This document shows, piece after piece, positions 9,836 to 19,819 of a stretch of 64,000 nt of DNA. Source of the DNA: Caldilineaceae bacterium (GTDB taxonomy: Bacteria; Chloroflexota; Anaerolineae; Caldilineales; Caldilineaceae); contig JAHBVH010000036.1 in the NCBI GenBank assembly GCA_019637645.1, forward strand, positions 1-64,000, written 5' to 3'. Within the stretch, counting starts at the first letter, position 1, and each line of letters begins with the position of its first letter. The notes under the pieces were generated by a model. That model was given only the letters and a program-made list of their open reading frames with translations. It made no database searches and was not told where the DNA came from. The translations under genes and the position numbers were made by a program.

Positions 9836-9977
9836 TGGGGATAAGAGGACAGAAGGCAGAAGGCAGAGGGGAGAGGACAGAAGGCAGAAGTCAGAAGACA
9901 AAAGTCAGAAGACAGACTAGAGACTGCAATCAATCGCCAGTCTCTAGTCTTCTGTCTCCAGTCTTCTGTCTCTAGCC
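9836..9977. repeat. Imperfect AGAAGNCAGAAG minisatellite with inverted repeat
   Basis: This stretch is made of degenerate 7-14 base units such as AGAAGGCAGAAG and AGAAGTCAGAAG, then turns into the complementary CTTCTGTCTC form. At the turning point (9915-9949) the arms GACTAGAGACTG and CAGTCTCTAGTC face each other. The related perfect repeat TCTTCTG lies at 22671-22727. Confidence 0.8.
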
Positions 9978-9982
9978 GCTAC

Positions 9983-11506
9983 TTAGGGGATACAGACTTG
10001 CTGGCCAACGTACACAAATAGGTGCGGTTGGCTATTGACCCACGTGTTGGCACTCAGAATGGCTTTGGAAGAAACGCCATACTTATAGCCAATCCCATAG
10101 AGGGTTTCACCCTTCTTGACGGTATGGACCTTGCTACAGCCGGTAGGCGTAGAAGGAGTAGAGACCGTCTCGCCATGGCCGACTTGCTGATTCACAAACG
10201 AGGGGACTTGAACACAGGCACCCGGTTGTTGCGGGATAGTCACGGTGTAACAAGTTGGGCCACTGGGCACCCAACCATCCACATCATCATAATCTTCGCA
10301 GATTTGGTAGCGCGAGCCTGGGACACGGTAGTCGTTACCCGAGAAGGTGAACTTGTACATTCCAAGCCCATCGGTCACGACATCATCGGGATCTTCATCA
10401 CCTTTGTCCAGCGGCTCCGCGGTGATGGTCCAACCGGGCAAGCCGATCTTGCCATTAGCATCCAGTTTGCGCCCTTCAATACAATATTCAGGGTCAGCCT
10501 GGGCATTGTCAAAGACCACCTGAGCACAGGCGCTCTGGCTGGGCATCAGTTCGACATCGTAGCTGGTGACGGTTGCACTTTCCCAGCCGACGCGCTCTTC
10601 TTCGACAACGGTATAGGGACCATAGGCCAATTTCTCAAACGAGATTGTCCCGAGGGCATCGGTCACGCCGCTAGCCGCCAGGGTGCCATCGGCTTTGAGC
10701 AAGTTGATTTTCCAGCCTTGGAGCGGGAACGGGGTATCCATCGAATCAACCGGCGGCACATCTTGCTTTAAGACATCAATACAGCCATAGATATTCAACC
10801 GATTCTTGAAACGAATGGTATAGGGGCCAGGCGCCTCTACCTCAAGTTCCTGCCGGCCATTGGTCGGCACGACCGGCTCGTAGCTCACATCTTCGGGTGG
10901 ATATTCGGTAAAGATCCAGTTACCTTCGCTCAGGCGGAAGATCGCTTCCCCATTAGCATCAGTCGTGGCTTCTTGGCTGACGGCAAAGACATTATCCGAA
11001 GCCGGCGTCGCCTTGATTTCCCAATCGACGAGACGGTTATGATTCTCGTCGATCTTGATCACAATCACGGTCACGACACGGCGCAGCTTGAAGCGAATCT
11101 GATAGCAGTCGCTTTGGCTATAATCCAGCGTGACTTTGAAGGAAGCAGGGGTGACGGCTTCCCATTCTTCCCCTTCTTTAACGACATCAATGGTGAAGGT
11201 CCAGTTGCCAGGATAGAGCCCGTCTTCAAAGCTAAATTCACCATCTTCATCGACGAGCGCGGCAATCGCCGTCCCATCCGGTGCCGTTGCCGTGACAATC
11301 CGTCCATCGGCTAGCGGCTCTTCTTCGTGATCGATCACCGTGCCATCAACACAGATATCACTATTCGTAGGGGTAACGGTCGAACCATTTGCACTGCCGG
11401 CGGCGTAGACGTTGGCGACTGGGAGTAGGAGCAGGGATGAGAGCAGGAAGGCCAGACCCAAACGTACTTTCGCAGAGTGCAATCTTTCTAAGATCTGCGA
11501 TACCAT
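9983..11506 (-). CDS. Secreted SpaA/SdrD-like repeat protein with C-terminal LysM
   Basis: With the ATG at 11506 the protein has 507 residues; this start has AAGGAGAG at a good distance, while the longer frame to 11548 does not. A signal peptide covers about residues 1-36 (LGLAFLLSSLLLLPVANVYA). Four beta-sandwich modules of the SpaA/SdrD prealbumin type follow; their openings include CVDGTVIDHEEE, VVTVIVIKIDENHN, GCIDVLKQDV and YCIEGRKLDANG. The last 50 residues are a LysM module (HTVKKGETLYGIGYKYGV) that should hold the protein to peptidoglycan or another GlcNAc glycan. It is likely a surface stalk or adhesin. No sortase motif is present. Confidence 0.8.
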   Translation of the reverse strand: MVSQILERLHSAKVRLGLAFLLSSLLLLPVANVYAAGSANGSTVTPTNSDICVDGTVIDHEEEPLADGRIVTATAPDGTAIAALVDEDGEFSFEDGLYPGNWTFTIDVVKEGEEWEAVTPASFKVTLDYSQSDCYQIRFKLRRVVTVIVIKIDENHNRLVDWEIKATPASDNVFAVSQEATTDANGEAIFRLSEGNWIFTEYPPEDVSYEPVVPTNGRQELEVEAPGPYTIRFKNRLNIYGCIDVLKQDVPPVDSMDTPFPLQGWKINLLKADGTLAASGVTDALGTISFEKLAYGPYTVVEEERVGWESATVTSYDVELMPSQSACAQVVFDNAQADPEYCIEGRKLDANGKIGLPGWTITAEPLDKGDEDPDDVVTDGLGMYKFTFSGNDYRVPGSRYQICEDYDDVDGWVPSGPTCYTVTIPQQPGACVQVPSFVNQQVGHGETVSTPSTPTGCSKVHTVKKGETLYGIGYKYGVSSKAILSANTWVNSQPHLFVYVGQQVCIP

Positions 11507-12273
11507 AAAGTAAACTCTCCTTTTTGAAGGGCGGCGCTGGGCCAGCAAGGAGCGATTACACGTTGTAATGGCTTGCTTGCTAACCCACGCCTAGGAAGGC
11601 GCTCCACCCAAGGGCGATCCATCAGCACACGCAAGAAGTTACATTCTTGGCAGACAATGGCCTGGCCCGATTGGGTAGACGACCTTGCGCGGAAACAGCT
11701 CGTCGGAACCACACAGCGGGCTGTCTCCTGGAATACGATAAATGGAAATGAACTCACCACAGAAAAGTCAACTGGGGTAATGCTACTTGATCAGTTAGCC
11801 ATTCCTCAGCCAGACATTCCGTTGTAAGTAATGGCCGCCCATCCGTTGGCAATCTCCAATTCGCCGGCGTCAATGGAGAAGTGTCTAGCGTTAAGCGGGT
11901 TTGTGATTTAGATTGTGACATTAGGATAGGCTGTTTGACAGCAACGATCAGCATTGGCACTGGCGCCACAGGCAGCGACGAGGTATGCTACTTGTCCCCT
12001 CTATCGTCCAACAAGGGATTGCAAATACGGAAAGTCGTGTATAATTTGCATAAGCTAATGTACAATCTTGCTACTCATCTTATATGACGTAGAATTTGTA
12101 AAAAGTTACGCCTAGTTCACAAAGCTGAATTTGCTCGTTAGCTACGCGCTATACCAGCAAAAAGAAATTTATCTGATGGTGCCACAGGTGGTAATCATAC
12201 CAATGTCACCCCAATGCCAACGGCGCGTGCGGCCAACATTGGGCTGTAGCGCCCCGCAACAAGAGGTGTTTCC
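11507..12273. other. Intergenic region between divergent LysM and fni genes
   Basis: This 767-base region separates two divergent genes. On the minus side there is a long leader to the LysM protein; it holds a small dyad ATTACA-CGT-TGTAAT at 11555-11569. The plus side has only AAGAGGTG before the fni start. I compared the leader by eye with common riboswitch cores and found no match. Short open frames here look random. Confidence 0.5.
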
Positions 12274-13317
12274 TTGTCCATCGATCAACGCAAAGCAGAC
12301 CATATTCGCATTAATCTAGAAGAAAATGTCGCTTTCCCCACCCTAACAACCGGTCTCGAGCGCTTCCGCTTTATCCACCAAGCATTGCCCGAATTAGATT
12401 TAACCGAGGTAGAGACCCAAGTTGAGTTGTTCGGCAAACGCTTGACAGCCCCCATTTTGGTCAGCTCGATGACGGGTGGGACCGCGGACGCCGAGCGCAT
12501 CAACCAAAATTTGGCCGAAGCCGCCCAACAACAAGGGGTCGCCATGGGTGTGGGCAGCCAACGGGCCGGACTCGAACACCAAGCGATCAGCCGTACCTTC
12601 CGCGTGCGCGCCGTGGCCCCAACGATTCTGCTCTTTGCCAATATCGGGGCAGTCCAACTAAACTATGGCTACAGCGCGGATGCCTGTCGGCGCGCCGTCG
12701 AGATGATCGAAGCGGATGCGCTGATCCTTCATCTCAATCCACTCCAAGAAGTCGTGCAACCCGAGGGCGATACCAATTGGCGCGGCCTCTTAGCGAAAAT
12801 CGCCGAAGTTTGTCAGCAGGTACAGGTGCCGGTCATTGCCAAGGAAGTAGGCTGGGGCATTAGTGCCGAAACGGCGCGACGCTTGATCGAAGCAGGGGTC
12901 AGTGCCATTGATGTGGCCGGGGCTGGTGGCACCTCTTGGAGCCAAGTTGAAATGTATCGTGCGCCCACCGAGCGCTTGCGTCGCCTGGCCGCCGCCTTTG
13001 GCGATTGGGGCATTCCGACGGCAGAGAGTCTGCAAATAGTAGACAAAGTCCGTGCGGAGATGCAGCGCCCTGATCTAGCAATCTTTGCCAGTGGCGGCAT
13101 TCGCACCGGCCTCGATCTCACGAAATGCGTGGCGCTGGGTGCCGACTTGGTCGGTCTAGCCGCACCCTTTCTCAAACGTGCGATCCTATCGACCGATGCG
13201 GTCTGTGAAGAGATGGATCTCTTAGCGGCAGAGATGCGCATCGCGATGTTTTGTAGCGGCTGTGCCACCTTAGCTGATCTACGGCGGCCTGGTCTCTTGC
13301 GCCGCGTCGGTGCGTAA
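12274..13317 (+). CDS. fni: Type 2 isopentenyl-diphosphate Delta-isomerase
   Basis: The 347-residue protein is a TIM-barrel FMN enzyme that interconverts isopentenyl and dimethylallyl diphosphate. Family signatures are [14 protein letters not shown] at the N-terminus, [12 protein letters not shown] near residue 60, [49 protein letters not shown] and [11 protein letters not shown] in the phosphate/FMN-binding C-terminal part. The start is a TTG at 12274 preceded by AAGAGGTG, and the length is normal for the family. It is followed after 35 bases by a polyprenyl synthase, so the pair forms an isoprenoid-chain unit. Confidence 0.96.
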   Translation: MSIDQRKADHIRINLEENVAFPTLTTGLERFRFIHQALPELDLTEVETQVELFGKRLTAPILVSSMTGGTADAERINQNLAEAAQQQGVAMGVGSQRAGLEHQAISRTFRVRAVAPTILLFANIGAVQLNYGYSADACRRAVEMIEADALILHLNPLQEVVQPEGDTNWRGLLAKIAEVCQQVQVPVIAKEVGWGISAETARRLIEAGVSAIDVAGAGGTSWSQVEMYRAPTERLRRLAAAFGDWGIPTAESLQIVDKVRAEMQRPDLAIFASGGIRTGLDLTKCVALGADLVGLAAPFLKRAILSTDAVCEEMDLLAAEMRIAMFCSGCATLADLRRPGLLRRVGA

Positions 13318-13352
13318 GCCGCCTTGGTTAACGCTATATCAAAAAAGAATGA

Positions 13353-14396
13353 GTGAGCATCATGTCAAACGTCGAACTCAGTGGTTTTCTGGGGCACTGG
13401 CTACCACGGATCGAAATTGAAATGCGCGCGGTGTTGGCCCACGAGGAAGCAGCGGTGGCGTCACACTATGGAATGCTTGAATATCACATGGGGTGGGTCA
13501 ATGAAGCATTCCAACCCCAGCTTTCGCCCAGCGGGAAGCGGATTCGGCCTGTGCTCTGTCTGTTGGCCTGCGCCGAGGTCGGGGGCGACCCCGTGCAAGC
13601 ATTGCCAGCTGCCGCCGCCATCGAACTACTCCACAACTTTTCCCTGATTCATGATGATATTGAAGATGGCGATGAAACACGCCGTCACCGGCCAACTTTG
13701 TGGAAAGTTTGGGGGGTGCCACTGGCGATTAATGCAGGAGATGCCCTCTTTACCCTAGCTTTTGCCGCGATCCAACAGGTGATCCGACGCGGCGTGCCGC
13801 TTCCACAAGCCTTCAGCGCGCTCGATATTTTTACGCAAACCTGTTTAGCGCTCACCGAAGGCCAATACCTCGACATTAGCTTTGAGGCGCGGGAAGATGT
13901 CACCGTAGCCGACTACATGCGTATGATCCAAGGCAAGACGGCAGCTTTGATTGGGGCCAGCACCGCGATTGGGGCGCTCTTAGGTGGAGCAAGTGCGGAA
14001 CAGGTCTATCATCTCAGCGCCTTTGGGCAGGCCATGGGGCTCACCTTCCAGATCCAAGATGATATTCTAGGCATTTGGGGCGATCCAGCCGTAACAGGCA
14101 AGGCGGCGGGCAATGATGTATTGCGTCGCAAGAAGAGCTTGCCTATGTTGCATGCCCTCAATCACAGCCAGGTAGGTGAACAATTTGAGACACTTATGGG
14201 CAGCCCATTGCGTGCCGAAGATCTACCCCATGCGCTACGTCTGCTAGAACAGGCGGATGCCAAGGCCGTGGCCGAAGCAGCCATGCAAGCGGAGCATGCG
14301 AAAAGTATTACGGCCTTGCAAAATGCGCTAGGGGAGCGGGCACAACAGACAACCCTGTGGGCTCTGGCCGAAAGCCTGCTGCATCGCCAAGCATAG
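13353..14396 (+). CDS. Polyprenyl diphosphate synthase (trans-type)
   Basis: This is a 347-residue isoprenyl diphosphate synthase. The first aspartate-rich motif is in [18 protein letters not shown] (DDxxD) and the second in [13 protein letters not shown]. The binding loop [10 protein letters not shown] precedes them. It condenses allylic diphosphate with IPP; chain length cannot be read with certainty. The long N-terminus (about 60 residues before the GKRIRP motif) is somewhat longer than in GGPP synthases. The frame starts with GTG at 13353, but an ATG at 13362 is equally likely. The substrate is supplied by the fni product just upstream. Its stop is close to the end of the convergent DUF58 gene. 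Confidence 0.93.
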   Translation: MSIMSNVELSGFLGHWLPRIEIEMRAVLAHEEAAVASHYGMLEYHMGWVNEAFQPQLSPSGKRIRPVLCLLACAEVGGDPVQALPAAAAIELLHNFSLIHDDIEDGDETRRHRPTLWKVWGVPLAINAGDALFTLAFAAIQQVIRRGVPLPQAFSALDIFTQTCLALTEGQYLDISFEAREDVTVADYMRMIQGKTAALIGASTAIGALLGGASAEQVYHLSAFGQAMGLTFQIQDDILGIWGDPAVTGKAAGNDVLRRKKSLPMLHALNHSQVGEQFETLMGSPLRAEDLPHALRLLEQADAKAVAEAAMQAEHAKSITALQNALGERAQQTTLWALAESLLHRQA

Positions 14397-14424
14397 AGCA
14401 CACGCCTAGGCTGCGCGGGCTTGC

Positions 14425-15750
14425 TCAGATGCGATTGCGCTCCTTTAGATCAAGATAACGATTGACCACAGCCAGGCTTAACTGGTCGGCGGGGACATCC
14501 ACAGTAAGGATCCCATGTTGGGTTAGGCGGTCGATGGTAAGCTGACGCGCCTGGAGCAGCTGTTCGGCGACCGTCCGCTGATAGAGGGTTGTCTCATCGA
14601 CAACCCCTTGGTCGGCCAAGTGCTGCACGGTGGGATCGCGCATGGTGACTAGTAGCGGCAGATGTTGCCGCCGAATGCGCCCCATTTGAGCCAGCAATAG
14701 ATCGGTTGTCAGGCTGCCCGTCAAGTCGGTGAAGAGCAACACAAGGCTGCGCTTATGCTGCTTCGCCGCAAAGTAGCTAAAGGCTTGAGCATAGTCGGGC
14801 TCAATGGCCGCCCCCTCGAGGCGATAGAGCTGTTCAAGCAGCCGCTGGAATTGCTGCTTTCCGCTGCGGGGCGCAACCCAAAGTTGGACAGCATCCGCAA
14901 AGGCAAGGCAGCCCACTTTGTCCCCCTTTTGGGTCGCCACATAGGCCAGGAGCAAAGCCGCGTTGATGGCATAGTCTAGCTTGGCTACATCCCCCACGGG
15001 GCTACGCATCATGCGCCCCACATCCAGCAGCACCATAATATGTTGGCTGCGCTCGGTTTCATACTCCACACTAATCGGCTTGCCACGGCGAGCCGTTGCT
15101 TTCCAATCGATCCGACGATACTCATCATCGGGCAAGTAATCACGCAGCCGTTCAAACTCAGTGCCACTCCCCAAAATACGGGCACTGCGCAACCCTAGCT
15201 CCCACAGACGGTTCTGACGCAAAAGTAAATCATACTTTTTAACATCCACTAGATTGGGATAGACTTTCACCGCCGCCGCGGCGGGCAAGGTTGCCTGTTT
15301 ATACAACAGCCCGAGCACCGAGGCCCACCGCAAATGGAGATTGCCAAAGCCATAATCGCCCCGCCGTGGGGGATAGACCTGATAGGTTAGCGTATGCGGA
15401 ATTCGTGGGGTAAGGTGGGCGGTCAACACTTGTTCGTCCGTCGCCACCTGGAAGGCTGCTGGTATTTCATCACGTACCCAGAGTTGCAGGGGTGTCAGGC
15501 CACGCCGTAGCTCCACGATCAGCTCAATCGGGTTATGGGCGGCCAAAGAAAGGCGCTCGTCATGGCGGCGGCTCACCTGCCAAGCCGTTTGGCTAGGTGT
15601 CAAGCGCCAGTCGGCAAGCAACAAGGCCGCTACGACGATCAACCACCCGAGGGCAATGAGAGCCCAGAAAGTGGCCTGCGCTATCGCGGCTAGTGGTAGC
15701 GCGGTTAGCAATAATAAAACCCAGGCACGTGTCGTTAATTGCATGATCAT
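14425..15750 (-). CDS. DUF58 domain protein
   Basis: The 441-residue protein has two N-terminal membrane helices (about residues 8-45) and a DUF58 core ending in a VWA-like fold. The hallmark YRRIDWKATARRGKPISVEYE is present (positions about 212-232), followed by MVLLDVGRMM, a degenerate MIDAS-like strand. DUF58 proteins are usually encoded beside MoxR ATPases and transglutaminase-like proteins; neither neighbour is here. Its function is unknown, perhaps envelope complex assembly. The alternative start at the third codon (MQLTT) would remove only two residues. It is convergent with the polyprenyl synthase gene. Confidence 0.88.
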   Translation of the reverse strand: MIMQLTTRAWVLLLLTALPLAAIAQATFWALIALGWLIVVAALLLADWRLTPSQTAWQVSRRHDERLSLAAHNPIELIVELRRGLTPLQLWVRDEIPAAFQVATDEQVLTAHLTPRIPHTLTYQVYPPRRGDYGFGNLHLRWASVLGLLYKQATLPAAAAVKVYPNLVDVKKYDLLLRQNRLWELGLRSARILGSGTEFERLRDYLPDDEYRRIDWKATARRGKPISVEYETERSQHIMVLLDVGRMMRSPVGDVAKLDYAINAALLLAYVATQKGDKVGCLAFADAVQLWVAPRSGKQQFQRLLEQLYRLEGAAIEPDYAQAFSYFAAKQHKRSLVLLFTDLTGSLTTDLLLAQMGRIRRQHLPLLVTMRDPTVQHLADQGVVDETTLYQRTVAEQLLQARQLTIDRLTQHGILTVDVPADQLSLAVVNRYLDLKERNRI

Positions 15751-15789
15751 CCTAGTGCTGCAAATAGTTATTTCAGGACTTAGGCAGTG

Positions 15790-15822
15790 AGAGCTGTCCG
15801 ATTTTGCAAACCGGACAGCTCT
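15790..15822. repeat. Core palindrome of the MITE family, covarying copy
   Basis: Arms AGAGCTGTCCG and CGGACAGCTCT flank a TTTTGCAAA-like loop. The base pairs differ from the AGACCTGACAGG version in both arms together. CAGGACTTAGGCAGTGA to the left resembles the element's left end; the right end is lost. The T-run after it would allow termination on the plus strand. Confidence 0.65.
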
Positions 15823-15943
15823 TTTTCTATCAGCACTATGATTATAAATGGAGTTGGCTAAGATGGGGAGTTTTCTGCTAGATTGTATGGCTTCGAGCGC
15901 AGGGAACAGGAAGAGATGCTATCGTTTTCGTTACACTCTTTGC

Positions 15944-15977
15944 AAAAACTCCCTAGCCATTGCGGTGGACTAGGGAG
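15944..15977 (-). terminator. Intrinsic terminator after phoU
   Basis: On the minus strand the arms CTCCCTAG and CTAGGGAG form an 8-bp stem extended by an inner CCA/TGG pairing, and the stem is followed directly by TTTTTGC. It lies 48 bases after the phoU stop and should end the pst operon transcript. Confidence 0.85.
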
Positions 15978-16024
15978 CTTTGATCAATGAACTCGGTGGT
16001 ATGAGCAGGCAGCAAGGTAGCGGA

Positions 16025-16705
16025 TCAATTCAAGCTGGCAAAACCCTCTTCAACATCAATTTCCACTAATTCGCCAGTCACGGTATAGACAATGCGCTCA
16101 CAGATATTGGTTGAACGGTCCGCTGCCCGTTCGAGGTTGTGAGCCGCCCAGGATAGATAGTTGGCGTTGTCAATCGTGGAAGGGTTGGCCGTGATGATCT
16201 GGATCAGCTCGCGATTAATGGTGTTATAGAGCTCATCCACTTCGTCATCGCGCTTGGGGATCTGCCGGGCCGCGGCCAGGTCTTGGTTCATAAAGGCATC
16301 GAGCGAGCTGCGCAACATGTCCACAGCAATCGCGCACATCTGTGGCAAATGCACCAATGGCTTGACTAACGGTTGGTGACCGATATAGAGCGCAATGCGG
16401 GCAATGCCTTTAGCGTAGTCACCGATCCGCTCTAATTCTGACGCAATTTCCAGCACAGCCGCCAGCAGGCGCATATCGCGTGCCATGGGCTGTTGGGTGG
16501 CGATTAAGGTCAGACAATCATCTTCGATCTTAAAACGTTTGCTATTGATCACCCGATCATTGGCAACCAAGCGGCGCGCAGCATCCAAGTCTTGTCGCTT
16601 GAGAATATCCATTGAGTCCAATAGGGCCTTGGAAACGATGCTGCCGAGGACTAATAGCTCATCCTGAAGACCTTGAAGTTCTTTCTCATACCGAGTTCGT
16701 GTCAC
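16025..16705 (-). CDS. phoU: PhoU, phosphate signalling protein
   Basis: The 226-residue product is an all-helical PhoU protein: two related three-helix bundles with the metal-binding E/D-x3-D signatures (ERIGDYAKGI in the first half, LERAADRSTNI in the second). PhoU links the Pst transporter to the sensor kinase and prevents toxic phosphate uptake when phosphate is plentiful. The frame is open to 16750, but the GTG at 16705 has GGAG eight bases before it and gives the usual family start (TRTRYEKEL) and length. It is the last gene of the pst operon and is followed by a clear terminator. Confidence 0.95.
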   Translation of the reverse strand: MTRTRYEKELQGLQDELLVLGSIVSKALLDSMDILKRQDLDAARRLVANDRVINSKRFKIEDDCLTLIATQQPMARDMRLLAAVLEIASELERIGDYAKGIARIALYIGHQPLVKPLVHLPQMCAIAVDMLRSSLDAFMNQDLAAARQIPKRDDEVDELYNTINRELIQIITANPSTIDNANYLSWAAHNLERAADRSTNICERIVYTVTGELVEIDVEEGFASLN

Positions 16706-16887
16706 TGAAAAGCTCCATTCTCCGCTTGTAGCGCCTTGAGGGAAGTGCAATTGAGAAATTTATTAGAACACTTTCGCGACTTTCTCTGTCGATCTTTTCC
16801 CGAGCAGGCACTACAATTTTGTATCGATCATAACACCTAGGGCATAGACTCGTCGCGCCCGAGCCATGAAATTGGCATGCGTAGCCT

Positions 16888-17706
16888 TTAGCCAAAGCGC
16901 CCGGTAATGTAATCTTCGGTGCGCTTCTCTTTGGGATTGGTAAAGATCTGGCGGGTTGGCCCAAACTCGGCCAAGTGCCCCGTGCGACTGTCATCCACCA
17001 TAAAAAAGGCCGTATAGTCCGAGACCCGCGCGGCCTGTTGCATGTTGTGGGTCACGATCATGATCGTATATTTTTCGGTCAGTTCGCGCATGAGATCTTC
17101 GATCTTTAACGTCGCAATCGGATCCAGCGCCGAGCAGGGTTCGTCCATAAGGATAATATCCGGCTTGACCGCAATCGCGCGGGCAATACACAAGCGCTGT
17201 TGCTGGCCACCCGAAAGGCCCAGCGCGCTCTGCTGCAATTTCTCTTTCACTTCATCCCATAACGCCGCGCCGCGCAGGGCATCCTCGACCAGCTCATCCA
17301 TATTGCCCTTAAAGCCATTGATCCGCGCCCCCCAGGCAATATTCTCGTAAATGGATTTGGGGAAGGGATTCGGCTTTTGAAAGACCATGCCAATGCGGCG
17401 GCGCACTTCAACTGGATCAATATTAGCGGCATAGATATTTTGCCCGTTATAGGTGATCTCCCCCGTCGTGCGCGCGCTGGGGATGAGATCATTCATCCGG
17501 TTAAAGCAGCGTAAAACCGTGCTTTTGCCACAGCCAGAAGGGCCAATCATGGCCGTGATTTTGCCCTGCTCAATCTGAAGATCAACATCGCGTACGGCAT
17601 GAAAATCACTATAAAAGATATTTAATTTCTTCGACTCGATGACATATTTACCCGTGGCCGGGGCTGTGCCATTTTGCATCGTTTCCTGGGCAAGTTGAAG
17701 GGTCAT
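16888..17706 (-). CDS. pstB: PstB, phosphate ABC transporter ATPase
   Basis: This 272-residue ATPase energises phosphate import. Walker A is GPSGCGKST, the ABC signature is [14 protein letters not shown], and Walker B is [13 protein letters not shown], all with PstB-specific context such as [12 protein letters not shown] and [15 protein letters not shown]. The start is the ATG at 17706, preceded by GCAGGAG that lies within the end of pstA; the longer frame to 17757 only reads pstA sequence. One base separates the pstA stop from this start, so translation is coupled. It should sit as a dimer under PstC and PstA. Confidence 0.97.
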   Translation of the reverse strand: MTLQLAQETMQNGTAPATGKYVIESKKLNIFYSDFHAVRDVDLQIEQGKITAMIGPSGCGKSTVLRCFNRMNDLIPSARTTGEITYNGQNIYAANIDPVEVRRRIGMVFQKPNPFPKSIYENIAWGARINGFKGNMDELVEDALRGAALWDEVKEKLQQSALGLSGGQQQRLCIARAIAVKPDIILMDEPCSALDPIATLKIEDLMRELTEKYTIMIVTHNMQQAARVSDYTAFFMVDDSRTGHLAEFGPTRQIFTNPKEKRTEDYITGRFG

Positions 17707-17707
17707 A

Positions 17708-19819
17708 TTACACTCTCCTGCTGCTATAACGATTGCGCAGCAATACAGCCGACGCATTTAAGGTCAGCAATAAAATGAGCAGCACCACGATCGCGGCGGC
17801 GGCTAAATTCCGAAATTCGGCTTGGGGCCGTGATGTCCATTGATAGATTTGAATCGGCAAGGTCGTAAATTTGGCAAAGGGACCATTGGGATCGACCACA
17901 ATAAAGGTCGAAGCGCCTATCACCACCAAAGGGGCCGTTTCCCCAATCGCACGCGAGATGGCTAGAATCGTGCCCGTCAGAATGCCCGACAGAGACGATG
18001 GCAACACATGGTGCCAGATGGTCTGCCATTGGGTCGCGCCTAGGCCAAAGCTCGCTTGGCGGAGCGAACTCGGCACGGCGCGAATGGCCTCACGCGCGTT
18101 GATGATAATCACCGGCAAGATCAATAGCCCTAGCGTGAGACCTGCCGAGAGGACCGTGCGGCCATTGGATGTGGTGGGGTCCGAGAGGCCAAACATGGTT
18201 CCACTGGTAAAGGGCTCGAGGATGCGTACAAAGATCGCCAAGCCCAACATACCGTAGATAATAGAGGGCACCCCCGCCAAGTTGTTGATATTGGTCTCGA
18301 CCAGCCGGTTGAACCAATTCTTGCCCGCGTACTCCTCCAGGTAGATAGCCGCGCCTACGCCCACCGGCAACGAAAAGAGAATCGTGATGAGGATCACCCA
18401 GAGCGAGCCTAACAATGCCGTGCGTACGCCCGCATGGAGCGGATCGGACGATTGGGCCGCGGTCAGGAGGTCGGTCGTTACCCAGTTGCGGAAGATCAAT
18501 TGGCCGTTGGGGATCTCAGTGACCTGCGCTTCAATCTCACTACGCATGAGGAGAGAATCGCGCAAAGACCAAGTACGGACAATCTTGGGCTCGACGACCC
18601 GCTCTTCCACCAAGTTATAGACATCTTCTTGGGAACGCTCGACAAAGGGCATGTCATTTTCCAAGCGGCGCATTAGGCCAGCCGAGACATTGGCCGCCAA
18701 AATATCCATGAGCGTCTCTTTGGGCAGATCGGCTAATTCACGATCAAAGGTCTCTTCCACAAAGAAATCGAGCGTACCACTTGTTACATCAGGGGTGAAG
18801 CGAGCAATTGGGGCATTGGGCCAGCCCGGGCTTACATCCGACCAAGTCGCGGCCGTGGTGAACAGTTGGCGTAGCTGTTCAAAGGTCACCGTGTTGAGAA
18901 AATCATTCGCACGGCTGACCACAATCGCCAAGGCATCGGTGCCGACGCGTAACTCAATCGGCGTTACTTTGGCCTTACCACAAGCATCGATCTCGGCGCG
19001 GTTGATGGCACGGCTGGCGTTGACCAAGTCCACCGTGCTGTTGCGCTGACAAAGCTGGACAAACCCAGCCGAGGTTCCCGTACTTTCTGTCGCAATTTCA
19101 CCAGCAAAGCCCGCATTGGCAAACTGTTCGCTCAAGCGCACCGTTAGGGGATAGACCGTGGAGCTTCCTGTCGTCAGAATGGGGTCAGCATTTGGCTCGC
19201 CCGCCGTGCCAGCGCTCGCGGCCAACTTGGCGAGGCTCGCGGCGAGCACGTCGGCGCTTGCCGGAAAGTAGCCCACATCATCGATTTCGTTATTGACGTT
19301 GGTCAGATAAAAGTGGAGGAATTCGGCCAATTGCGGTTTGGCGGCAAGCGCCTGCACCGTCGTATAGAGATAGAGCGGACGCGCCAACGGATATTCGCCC
19401 GACTCGACTGTAGCCGCCGATGGTGAAACCTCTTCGACGGGCAGCAGCCGCAGTTCATCGGCATGGGCTTGGTAGTAGGCATAGCCGAAGAAACCAATTG
19501 CATGGGGATCAGCCGCAATCCCGCTAGCCAACGCATCGTCGTCGGCGCTGGAGACCAAGTTGGGCGCGGCCAATAACCGTTCTTCTTCCACCTGCATGAC
19601 CAGAGCGCTGGGATCGATCTTATTTTGGAGCGCCACATAGCCGAAAGCACTGTTGAGAATATTATAGAGCAAGGCGAGCAACGCCAATACGCCAACCATG
19701 GTGGCTAGCATAAAGAGATTGCTCCATAAGGTTGCGCGCCCAAGCCGGGTGGCAACCTGTTTCTTGAGCGTTTCGCCTTCCGGAAACGCTGCCGAAGCCG
19801 CTACGGATTGTTTTGCCAT
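17708..19819 (-). CDS. pstA: PstA permease with inserted, circularly permuted PstS-like domain
   Basis: At 703 residues this is more than twice the usual PstA length. TM1 is at about 33-53. Residues about 83-200 match the C-terminal half of the PstS encoded at 21075 ([27 protein letters not shown]). Residues about 211-360 match the N-terminal half ([29 protein letters not shown]). So the binding domain is present in permuted order, joined by an [16 protein letters not shown] linker, and the phosphate-contact GSSTVYP and SGT motifs are kept. Residues about 440-703 are a normal PstA core with the EAA loop ([20 protein letters not shown]) near 576-595. Its ATG overlaps the pstC stop by one base. 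It lacks a lipobox, so the receptor would be tethered by TM1. Confidence 0.93.
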   Translation of the reverse strand: MAKQSVAASAAFPEGETLKKQVATRLGRATLWSNLFMLATMVGVLALLALLYNILNSAFGYVALQNKIDPSALVMQVEEERLLAAPNLVSSADDDALASGIAADPHAIGFFGYAYYQAHADELRLLPVEEVSPSAATVESGEYPLARPLYLYTTVQALAAKPQLAEFLHFYLTNVNNEIDDVGYFPASADVLAASLAKLAASAGTAGEPNADPILTTGSSTVYPLTVRLSEQFANAGFAGEIATESTGTSAGFVQLCQRNSTVDLVNASRAINRAEIDACGKAKVTPIELRVGTDALAIVVSRANDFLNTVTFEQLRQLFTTAATWSDVSPGWPNAPIARFTPDVTSGTLDFFVEETFDRELADLPKETLMDILAANVSAGLMRRLENDMPFVERSQEDVYNLVEERVVEPKIVRTWSLRDSLLMRSEIEAQVTEIPNGQLIFRNWVTTDLLTAAQSSDPLHAGVRTALLGSLWVILITILFSLPVGVGAAIYLEEYAGKNWFNRLVETNINNLAGVPSIIYGMLGLAIFVRILEPFTSGTMFGLSDPTTSNGRTVLSAGLTLGLLILPVIIINAREAIRAVPSSLRQASFGLGATQWQTIWHHVLPSSLSGILTGTILAISRAIGETAPLVVIGASTFIVVDPNGPFAKFTTLPIQIYQWTSRPQAEFRNLAAAAIVVLLILLLTLNASAVLLRNRYSSRRV

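Noticed and set aside
9797..9901. N-terminal extension of the GT4 protein as a signal peptide
   Set aside because: The extra 35 residues are encoded by the minisatellite, and the family start MHIGVLTHNYP follows it.
11488..11760. Minus-strand frame with CQEC upstream of the LysM protein
   Set aside because: It overlaps the ribosome binding site and start of the LysM gene and has no family signature or binding site of its own.
17708..19819. PstA length due to a frameshift or fusion of two genes by lost stop
   Set aside because: The PstS-like halves are permuted and lie inside PstA between TM1 and the core, which a lost stop codon cannot produce.
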